This document shows, in pieces, positions 55,660 through 64,000 of a stretch of DNA of 64,000 nucleotides (the stretch's first letter is position 1; the number at the start of each line of letters is the position of its first letter). Origin of the DNA: Dipteris shenzhenensis (lineage: Eukaryota; Polypodiophyta; Polypodiopsida; Gleicheniales); assembly GCA_047967505.1 (NCBI GenBank), contig CM106540.1. The stretch is one strand, 5' to 3'. Position numbers and translations under genes: made by a program. The notes below the pieces were generated by a model, which saw only the letters and a list, made by a program, of their open reading frames with translations, searched no databases and was not told where the DNA came from.

Positions 55660-58600
55660 CCATCTAGCCTAATTTTTGGACATTATGACCTAAGATTTTT
55701 AGACCTTTTCAAACCTTAGGGCCATAATATTTGGATCATATGGCATTAAATGTTTGAGCATTTGCCACCATGGCTTAATCCTTTGGCCTCATGCAACCGA
55801 TTTCCACCATAAGAAAAAGATTTGGCCATAAAACTCTTCATAGGTTATCACTATATGGAAAAGGTTTTGACCACTCTGTTGTGGAGAATGGAACTACTAC
55901 CATTTTCCAACCATCATGTGTTATGTTCCTCTCAAATTTCCTATGATAAAACTCTCATATGTCAACGTTGGCACCTGGAGAATGACACTGGTGCCATCCT
56001 CTTAAATCCATAGTTGAATGAGCCTAGTGCCATTCTTGACAACATCATGGAGGATGGCACCAATTTCACTATCTGCAAACTCTCATCATGCAGGATTCTC
56101 CACATATTCCCGTGGAGTATGGAACCGGTGTCATTATTCACAAACTCCGATTGAGATTGGCATTATGGTCAGATGAATTTGAGGAGAATGGCACTAATTC
56201 CATTCTCCAAAACATCATGTGGTTACTTGGGGAATGGCACCACTGCCATTAATCAAATGGAGAATGGAGAATGGCATGTTCCATCCTCCACAATCCATGT
56301 GATGAATGGCACTGGTGCCATTCTCCAAATAATTAGATGGTGTTGTGGGCAATGGCACCAATACCATTTTATAGTTGTCATGTATTAGGTTCCTATACAT
56401 ATTATTTGGGAAGACTCTAATACAGATAGGGAGGTGACCACAACAATCCCAACAATAATTTGTACCTTGATAACCTCACATCATGTGTTATGTTCCACTA
56501 GTAGGATCATGAACATTCTACACAACATCAGATGATTATTTGGAAAATGAAACTAATACTATTATCCTACCATCAGATGTAGTTTTAAAGAATGGTACTG
56601 GTGCCATTGTCCACAACACTATATGAATATTTGGGGAATGACACCAGTGCCATTCATCACATGGAGAATGGAGAATAGAACGGGTTCCATCCTCCACAAT
56701 GCATGTCATGAATGTTACTAGTGCCATTCTCCAAATAATCAGATGGTGTTGTGGACAATGGTACCAGTGCCATTCACCAAATAATCATATGATGTGGTTG
56801 AGAATGGCATCATTGCCATTCAACACATAGAGAATAGAGAATAGCACTAGTGACATTCTCAACATAATCATATGATGTTGTGGAGAATGGCACCACTGCC
56901 ATTCTCCAACCATCACGTGTTGTGGAGAATGGAACCAACATCATGTAGGATGGAAGCAATTCCACTATCCACAAATGCTCATGCATGATTCTCCACATAC
57001 TCTCATGGAATGGCACTGGTGCCATTCTTCACAAACTCCCATTGAGATTGGCATTAGTTCTCAGATGAATTTTAGGAGAATGCCACTGGTACCATTCTCC
57101 AAAACTGGCATGTGGTTACTTGGAGAATGGCATCAGTGCCATTTATCACATGGAGAATAGAGAATTGCATTGGTGCCATCCTCCACAATCCATGCGGTAA
57201 TTGTCACTGGTTCCACAAACTCACATGGAGATATGTTGTTCTGGCATTCTCTCAAGGTCATCAGATGAAATTGTGGAGAATGGAACTAGTGCCAATTCTT
57301 CAAAGAATCATATGATGTAATGGAGATTGATGTTACTGCCATTCATGACATGGAGCATGAATATTGTCATTGGTGCCATTCTCCACAATCCATGTGATGA
57401 ATGACACTGGTGCCATTCTCCATAATATCATATGATTTTTTGGACAATGGCACCAGTGCCATTCTCTAGCCATCATGTGTTATGTTCCACTAGCATGATA
57501 ATGGGCATTCTACACAACATCAAATGATTTTTTGAAAAATGACACTAGAACCATGATCCTACCATCATGAGTGGACCATTATCACCAAAAGATCAAATGT
57601 AGTTTTAGAGAATGACAATGGTGCCATTGTTCACAACACTATATGAATATTTGGGGAATGGCATGAGTTCCATTCATCACATGGAGAATGGAGAATGGCA
57701 TTGGTTCCATCCTCCACAATCCATGTGATGAATGTCACTGGTGCCATTTTCCAAATAATCATAAAGTGTTGTCACCAATGGCATTACTACCATTCTATAG
57801 TCATCATGTGTTAGGTTCCTATACATATTATTTGTGAAGACTCTAATGTGATAACCTTGATATCATGTTTTGTGTTCCACTGGTAGGATAACTTTGATAT
57901 CTAGAGAATGGAACTTGTTCCATTCTTGGCAATCCATGGGATGAATGGCACTAGTGTCATTATCCACAAGGTCATGTAGGATGACACCACTGCCAATCTC
58001 CACGAGCTCTCATGGAGTATGGCATGGGTGCCATTCTCCACAAACTCCCATTTAGATCGGCATTATTTCACAGATGAATTTGAGGATATTGGCATTGGTG
58101 CCATTTTCCAAAACATCATGAGGTTACTTGACAATGGCATCAGTGCCATTCATCACATGGAGAATGGAGAATGGCATTGGTACCATCCTCCACAATCCAT
58201 GTGATGAATGTCAATGGTGCCATTCTCCAAAAAGTCTAATGGTGTTGTGGGAAATGGTACTAGTGCAATTCACCAAATAATCATATGATGTGGTTGAGAA
58301 TGACATTAGTGCCATTCAATACATGGAGAGCAGAGAATAGCATTGGTGACATTCTCCAAATAATCATATGATATTGTGGAGAATGGCACTGGTGCAATTC
58401 TCCAACCATCATGTGTTGTGGAGAATGGAACCAACATCATGGAGGATGGCACCAATTCCACTATCCACAAACTCTCATGCAGGATTCTTCACATACTCTC
58501 ATGGAGTATGGCTACAAACTCCCATTGAGATTGGCATTAGTGCTCAAATGAATTTGAGGATAATGGCACTGGTGCCATTCTCCAAAACATCATGTGGTTA

Positions 58601-59235
58601 CTTAGAGAATGACATTGGTGCCATTCATCACATGGAGGATGGAGGATGGCATTGGTGCCATCCTCAAAAATCCATGTGATGAATGTCACTGGTGCCATTA
58701 TCTAAATAATCATATGGTGTTGTTGACAATGGTACCAGTGTCATTCATCACATGGAGAATAGAGAATAACACTTGTAACATTCTTCAAATAATCATATGA
58801 TGTTGTGGAGAATGGCACTGCTGCCATTGTCCAACCATCATATGTTGTGGGAAATGGAACGAATACCAATCTCTAATCATCATTTATTAAGGTTCCTCCA
58901 ATTTTTTTATGAGAAAAATCTCACGTGATAACCTTGGCATCTGAATAATGGCATCAGTGCCACTCTCTACAAACTCACATGAACATTAGCATTAGTGCTA
59001 TTGACATCTTGTGAAAAGTCTACATGGAGGATGACTCTAGTGTCATTCTCCAAAAGATCATAAGAAGTTGTGAAGTTTAGCACTGGTGCCATTCTCCAAA
59101 TAATCAAATTATGGTGGGTAGAATGGAACTATTGACATTCATCACATGGAGAATGGGGAATGGCATTCTAAGTGCAATTCTCTTCAATCCATGTAATGAA
59201 TGGCACTGGTGCCATTGTCCACAACCTCATGCGAA
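55660..59235. repeat. Palindromic repeat block IV (continuation of block III)
   Basis: It begins with the same TTGACCATCTAGC unit that gypsy B interrupted, then dozens of inverted repeats of the GAATGGCAC-NN-GTGCCATTC type. Spacers are different from block II: CATCATGTGTTATGTTCC, AATAATCATATGATGTTGTGG, CATCACATGGAGAATGGAG and CAATCCATGTGATGAATG. Many copies are degenerate in one arm. Longer units recur, for example 56,880-57,180 against 58,370-58,680. It ends at 59,235 against the acidic start of the next gene relic. Confidence 0.93.
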
Positions 59236-59239
59236 TAAT

Positions 59240-60226
59240 TGGAGAATAACACCAATGGATGAGGATGAGGATGAGGATGATGAGTATGAAGAAGAGGCGG
59301 TTGTGAAGCATGGCATCATCAAGGAGTGCATCAGGTGCTATTGTAGCAGACAACATACCACCCAAAATGGGGACTATCAATGTAGAGGACAACATACCAT
59401 CCAAAATGGGGACTATTAATGATGCGATCGATACAGGAGGTATAGAAGAAAACATAACACAAAAATGGAGACAATTGCAAGGAATATCATTAATCCTATA
59501 CTTTTAGAAGAGAACATGGATGAACATACTATCTCAACATTGGGGATAAGACTAGATAATCTTATTGTTGTTGCAAACATGTATGAAAACGTAGCACCTA
59601 ACAATTTGGATGAGTCAAAAGCTAGCAACTTCAAGGAGAATTTGGATCTACATCCACATACAATTTCTTTGGATATGCCAAGAATAACAATCATATTAGA
59701 CTTGAATGGCTTGCTATTGAGTCACTACCTATTCAAGTCGCCAATACATCCATCTATTATGCATGACAAAAATATTTATACGGTTGTTCATCTTGGGTGC
59801 ATAGAATTCCTTAGAATCTTGCTACAAAGATTTAATGTACGTATCTAGTCAACTGCAATGGAGCATAACGTACTTGATATGGTAGGACTACAAAATTATG
59901 CAAATGAGAGCCTCCCTTTATTTTTTATATGGTCTCAGCAAGGATGCTACACTTATAGTAAGACGAGGATAAATAGGCCCGACAAGGTTGGTGTTGAGGC
60001 AATGTTCAGACCCTTAGCAAAAATCTCAAAGGCATTTGGATGTGATGCAAGAAAGACAATCCTTGTTGATGACTCCCCATACAAGGCTTGCGTTATTCAA
60101 CGTTTGATGTACAAGACAAGGATGATAATACTCTACTTAGAGGAGAGTTGATGCCTTACTTACTACAACTCAATGAGGCTAAAGATGTGCGTAGCATGAT
60201 CGCTATGGACAATTACCTGTGATGGA
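59240..60226 (+). pseudogene. FCP1/NLI-interacting-factor-like HAD phosphatase relic
   Basis: An acidic start (Asp/Glu/Tyr-rich, 59,255-59,300) and a duplicated ADNIPPKMGTIN / EDNIPSKMGTIN unit are followed by an open run (59,465-59,848) ending ITIILDLNGLLLSHY, LGCIEFLRILLQRFNVRI. After a stop (TAG where Trp is usual) it continues STAMEHNVLDMV, LFFIWSQQGCYT, FRPLAKISKAFGCDARKTIL and VDDSPYKAC. A frameshift leads to FDVQDKDDNTLLRGELMPYL and a stop after AMDNYL. D-L-N-G-L-L and the V-D-D-S-P-x-K box match the plant FCP1-homology proteins whose motif I is DLNGLL. Such domains dephosphorylate proteins in other cases; activity of this subgroup is not known to me. Broken by one stop and one or two frameshifts. 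Confidence 0.82.
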
Positions 60227-60660
60227 GGGGCATAAGGATTTCAACCTTGTCCAGAAAGTAATTGATGAATGGGGGGAGGAAAGTCATGCATGGTCAAGAA
60301 TGGAATATAAAACAAGAAATCTTCCTCTTGTAGATCAACTAAGAGAGAGGGCTATAGGTGAAAATACAGAACCAAAGGGTGTACACCCTAGTCAACCCAT
60401 GGTGGTGATGGCCAGGTGCTTGAACTCAATGCATCCCAAATAAGACTTTTAAGGAATGCTCCACAACTCTCTAGCATGAATGCTATGCAAGTTTCTCAAT
60501 TGGCTATAGACCTAGGGTACAAAGGTCTCTATATCAAGAAACACATTTCTAAGGCCTACATAAACCAACTACAGAATGCATAATTTCCATGTAGGTATAG
60601 ATGTCAAAGTGTTTTTTCATTTTATCTCAAGTCTATATAACTGTTGTTGTAGGTAATTGG
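60227..60660 (+). other. Possible continuation of the FCP1-like gene, unrecognised
   Basis: A 74-codon run (60,219-60,443) with VQKVIDEWGEESHAWSRMEY. In another frame follows RLLRNAPQLSSMNAMQVSQL and AIDLGYKGLYIKKHISKAYI, ending in a stop at about 60,580. These gene-like runs between the phosphatase and SET relics suggest one longer original coding sequence or two adjacent genes. No domain recognised. Confidence 0.35.
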
Positions 60661-61203
60661 AATTGTCTTTTTTGATGTAGAGAGATATGCGTTCAAATCA
60701 TGCTTGAGTAGGTACATACCAGAACGAGATCCATTCAGACCACCAAAGTTACCTATCCCTATCAACGAAGTGTTCTGGATCAAAAATGTGACTTTCGAGG
60801 TGCATGAGTCAACCATTATAGGTGCTGGCTTGGGCTTGTTTGTGCATGACTTCATCAAGATAGGGACTACTATTCTCCATTATGGAGGTGACAAGTACTC
60901 CGACAGAGACTGGAAGGAATTATGTCAAGTTCATCCAAGGCTAAATAAGTACTCCATCCAAGAGGACCCTACTATCCCTATGAAGTATATGGTGCATATT
61001 GTTGGTGATGTTCAATATGGCAATGTGGCAGGGTTTATTAACAGCAATAAAAATACTGTATGCAAAGCCAAACATTAGTTATGTATTTTCTCCTAACTTT
61101 CCACCTTGGTATGACCCCATGATGAACATAGATATTGTAGAATATGGTCATATTTGTATTGAATCCATAAATGATATACATGTAGGAGAGGAGCTACAAT
61201 GAG
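60660..61203 (+). pseudogene. SET-domain relic
   Basis: The frame opens near 60,670 and runs FRPPKLPIPINEVFWIKNVT, then FEVHESTIIGAGLGLFVHDF, GTTILHYGGDKYSDRDW and VHIVGDVQYGNVAGFINSNK. After a frameshift near 61,065 comes PNISYVF and YGHICIESINDIHVGEELQ with a stop. G-x-G-L-x-x, the GNVAGFINS-(gap)-PNISY segment (in place of the N-H-S-C-x-P-N box) and G-E-E-L form the SET fold order. SET domains transfer methyl groups to lysine. The usual D-Y after G-E-E-L is lost to a stop and no pre- or post-SET cysteines are visible. Confidence 0.78.
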
Positions 61204-61426
61204 TTTTGAATAATAAAATTGTATTTCTTTGTGCAATCATTACTTATGGAAATTACTACTTTCTTTCTAGCTGTGTAAATTGGCGCATAATTGTTGTGTG
61301 TGAATAATATGCAAACATGTTCATAACTACATTCATAATGGAGTTTGACGGAGTGTCCCTCATGCCATTCTTTCCAATGGATTGTGCAAAGGTGGCATCG
61401 GTGCCATTCTCCCCGCCGGGGCTAGA

Positions 61427-62735
61427 AATTGAGAGTTTCTTTGTAATCATGATTTATTTCAAGGCTTTCAATGGTGCATCAACAAGTTGTTATGTTTTCA
61501 TCCTAAAGTGTATTTTTTCCTTCGCAATGAGTAATAAACATGACATGTAAAGTTATCCTTTTACAATCATGCTAGTCAGTCTAAACATTGAAAGTGCATG
61601 ATAAATGATTGTCATTGCCACCTAATTTTACATTAAATGCTTGTCATTGCCCATTGATTTTACATCAACTACATATTTTGCATTCAAATGAGAATGCTCA
61701 CAACAAAGCGAGTTTCAATATCAATGGAAATTCTAGAGAGCTATTATGAAGGTGTTTTTGAACACCACTATGGCTCACGAGATGAATCTCACTCAAATGG
61801 ATTTCAAATTTTATTATTTTCTTGATGATAACGCAGTTGAGACACTGATATTCTATTTATTATTTGAGAATGTAGTAGATATTACATACTTCATGAATGG
61901 CAATCTAGTCTATTTTCACATATTCCTCCTATTTTTTCATGGAGAAAGGCTACAATTTCTTCCAAAACTGCCATTCTGGGAATTAGGTTTTTCCCGAATT
62001 ATCTTTCTGGTGCCATTCTCTTTGGGGCTAGAAATTGAGAGTTTCTTTAGAATCATGATTTATTTCAGGGATTTCAATGGTGTATCAACAAGTTGTTATG
62101 TTTTCATCCTAAAGTGTACTTTTTTACTTTGCAATGAGTAATCAACATGACATGTAAAGTTATCGTTTTACAATAATGCTAGTCAGTCTAAACATTGAAA
62201 GTGCACAATAAATGATTGTCATTGCCACCTAAATTACATCAAATGCTTGTCATTGCCCATTGATTTTCCATCAACTACATATCTTGCATTCATTCTCCTC
62301 AACTACATATCTTGATTTTCCATCAACTACATATCTTACTAAGTTAAAGAGCCTGTGCGTTTTCATTGCAATACTCATGGTTATTAATTACACTCTACAT
62401 TTTTTAAATGGTGTTTTGGATATTTTTAAATGAGAATGCTCACAACAAAAGTGAGTCTCAATATCAATGGAAATTCCAGAGACTCGCTATTATGAAGGTG
62501 TTTTTGAACATCACTATGGCTCACAAGATGAATCTAACTCAAATGGGTTTCAAAGTTTATTATTTTGTTGATGATAACGTAGTTTAGACACTGATATTCT
62601 ATTTGTTATTTGAGAGTGTAGTTGATATTTCACACTTCATGAATGGCTATCTAGTCTATTTTCACATATTTCTCCTATTTTTTCATTGAGGGGAGCTACA
62701 ATTTCTTCCAAAACTGCCATTTTAAAAATTGGGTT
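61427..62735. repeat. Tandem duplication, unit about 600-700 bp
   Basis: GGGGCTAGAAATTGAGAGTT at 61,421 and 62,023 starts two copies sharing CAACAAGTTGTTATGTTTTC, TGACATGTAAAGTTATC, AAATGCTTGTCATTGCCCAT, CACTATGGCTCAC and GACACTGATATTCTATTT. The second copy has about 140 bp extra at 62,285-62,425. Frames inside (61,317-61,550, 61,746-62,141) show no domain. Remnants of the palindrome (GGTGCCATTCTC) precede each copy. Confidence 0.85.
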
Positions 62736-62739
62736 TTTC

Positions 62740-63265
62740 CTGAATTATCTAATACAGTCTTATAATTGGATTCTTGCAATACTATAAACATAATGCTTAC
62801 TTATGCAAAGCTATACTCTTTCTTATTTAAAGCAAAAACATTTCAAAACTAGTCTAAACGTCTAATGCAAACCTTGTCTAGACATTTGAAAACGTAAGGC
62901 TTACTTTTGTAAAACTATATTCTTTCTCATTTAAAGCATAATGAGTCTAAATGTCTACTTCAAACCTTGTATAGACATTTCAAAACATAAGGATGTAAAC
63001 TCTCATAATATTTACAATGGTGTTAACAAACACCTTCAAAAGTTACAATATTAAGCAAACTCTCACAATATTTATAATGGTGTTACCACCAAAAGTTACA
63101 ATAAGCCTCTCACTGGTGGAAGGCATCAATATTTGCCATTGATATCCTAGATTCAACCCATTGAGACCATCTCATCATGATCGATGTAGTTAAAAATACA
63201 AAATACAAGGAATTATAAAATTTCTTCTGTATAGAGCTTTCTTGATTCTGTATGGCTTGCGCTTC
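62740..63265. repeat. AT-rich spacer with 104-bp and shorter tandem repeats
   Basis: GCTTACTTATGCAAAGCTAT (62,795) and GCTTACTTTTGTAAAACTAT (62,899) start two copies. Further on, AACTCTCATAATATTTACAA and AACTCTCACAATATTTATAA (63,000 and 63,060) form another pair. No coding seen. Confidence 0.7.
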
Positions 63266-63529
63266 CTAGGGTGAAAATCTCCCATAACGAGCCACACGAG
63301 AAGTAACCTCACTTAGATAGTCTATTAGCTCTCTCCTATATGAAAGTAATCTATCTATTTTGCTAGTAGACCTATTGATTTTTCTTCTCTCCTCCTTCTC
63401 TAGGTGCTTCTGAGTAGCAAACTCCTCATTTTTGTCTTGGGTTAATGGAGCTTGCTGTCTCTTTCTCTGCTCTATGTTTGCCTCATTCTTGGCAATCCAA
63501 TCTTTGTTGGTGCTAATCACTTCCTCCAC
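63266..63529 (-). CDS. Short charged ORF, unknown
   Basis: 87 codons starting MEEVISTNKDWIAKN, then very rich in Glu, Lys, Arg and Gln (EQRKRQQAPLTQDKNEEFAT, EKEERRKINRS) and ending LLSYRRELIDYLSEVTSRVA. The composition suggests a coiled coil, possibly the C-terminal end of a longer protein whose upstream part is not in frame here. I recognise no family. It could be a chance frame or a transposon fragment. Confidence 0.35.
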   Translation of the reverse strand: MEEVISTNKDWIAKNEANIEQRKRQQAPLTQDKNEEFATQKHLEKEERRKINRSTSKIDRLLSYRRELIDYLSEVTSRVARYGRFSP

Positions 63530-63683
63530 CGAATTGAAAGATCCATGAAGCTTTAAGCTATGAGAATATGGACCATAGGAATAAGAGATATTGAGGGAGT
63601 AAGGCGAGATGGAAGAAGAGTTTGAGAGTAAGGCTATGAGATGAGTGCAAGAATGATAATGGGAGTAGACTCGAGTTCCAGAG

Positions 63684-63872
63684 TAAGGCTACGGGCAAGA
63701 TGGAAGGAGTAAGCTTGAGGAGTGGAAGAAGGTAATGAGAGCAAAGTGGAAGAAGTGTTTGGCTGTAAGGCTACATGCAAGATGGAAGGAGTAAGCTTGA
63801 GGAGATGAGGAAGGTAATGAGAGCAAACTAGAAGAATTGTTTGGTTGTAAGGCTGTGGGCAAGATGTAGAAG
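63684..63872. repeat. 82-bp tandem repeat
   Basis: TAAGGCTACGGGCAAGATGG at 63,684, then TAAGGCTACATGCAAGATGG at 63,766 and TAAGGCTGTGGGCAAGATG at 63,848: two full units and a partial third, purine-rich. Confidence 0.88.
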
Positions 63873-64000
63873 ACGAACGACTAGCGAGGGATTTATAGAA
63901 CTACAGACTCATAATGTGAGATGAAAGATTTAGAATAAAGAATTGGGAGAGGTTGATATGTCACTAAGACGATGGTTGGAGAACACTAGACTAGTAGATT

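Noticed and set aside
59168-59694. Minus-strand frames opposite the FCP1-like relic
   Set aside because: Hydrophobic shadow frames with no motif; the plus strand carries a recognisable domain.

Overview
This window looks like intergenic DNA from a large, repeat-rich plant nuclear genome. The evidence is plant-type Ty1/copia elements primed by initiator-Met tRNA (TGGTATCAGAGC sites), a Ty3/gypsy family with a second RNase H domain (Tat-like), a CACTA relic with a DUF4216-like domain, plant L1-type LINE fragments, and a broken family-1 UDP-glycosyltransferase with a PSPG box. I see no intact host gene, no rRNA or tRNA gene and no CRISPR array. The species cannot be named from sequence alone.

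Layout. 1-4.6 kb: relic of a transposase-like gene (GHTHEDID family, probably DUF7869), then a 5'-truncated copia pol with its 3' LTR. 4.6-5.5 kb: CACTA relic on the minus strand. 5.5-7.9 kb: copia element with LTR, primer site and collapsed gag-integrase. 7.9-10 kb: AT-rich spacer, then the first block of a short palindromic repeat. 10-13.5 kb: second fragment of the GHTHEDID-type gene, unassigned sequence and an LTR scrap. 13.5-16.4 kb: LINE ORF1, UDP-glycosyltransferase pseudogene, and a MITE inserted in an older MITE. 16.5-25.6 kb: a deleted copia element (host) with a nearly complete second copia (6,187 bp, opposite strand) nested inside its reverse transcriptase. Both elements have perfect 5-bp target duplications, and the nested one carries an inverted internal RT-RNase H segment. 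25.7-28 kb: LINE pol. 28.9-30.3 kb: third GHTHEDID-type relic. 30.3-39.7 kb: copia gag and copia 3' end separated by gypsy element A (31,113-39,217). 39.7-41.3 kb: palindromic block II. 41.6-43.9 kb: copia RT scrap, simple repeats and unassigned DNA. 44.1-59.2 kb: one palindromic array split by gypsy element B (47,020-55,659). 59.2-61.2 kb: FCP1-like phosphatase and SET-domain relics. 61.4-64 kb: tandem duplications and a short coiled-coil ORF.

The most unusual signal is the palindrome with arms GGAGAATGGCAC and GTGCCATTCTCC around a two-base centre. It recurs scores of times in four blocks whose spacers differ between blocks, so the palindrome itself looks like the unit that spreads or is maintained. 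Other notable signals are a hAT-like MITE family (TIR CTCGGGGGGGTCACT, 8-bp duplications at all three copies) and two gypsy copies with complementary deletions: A keeps integrase but lost the RT core, B keeps RT but lost integrase.
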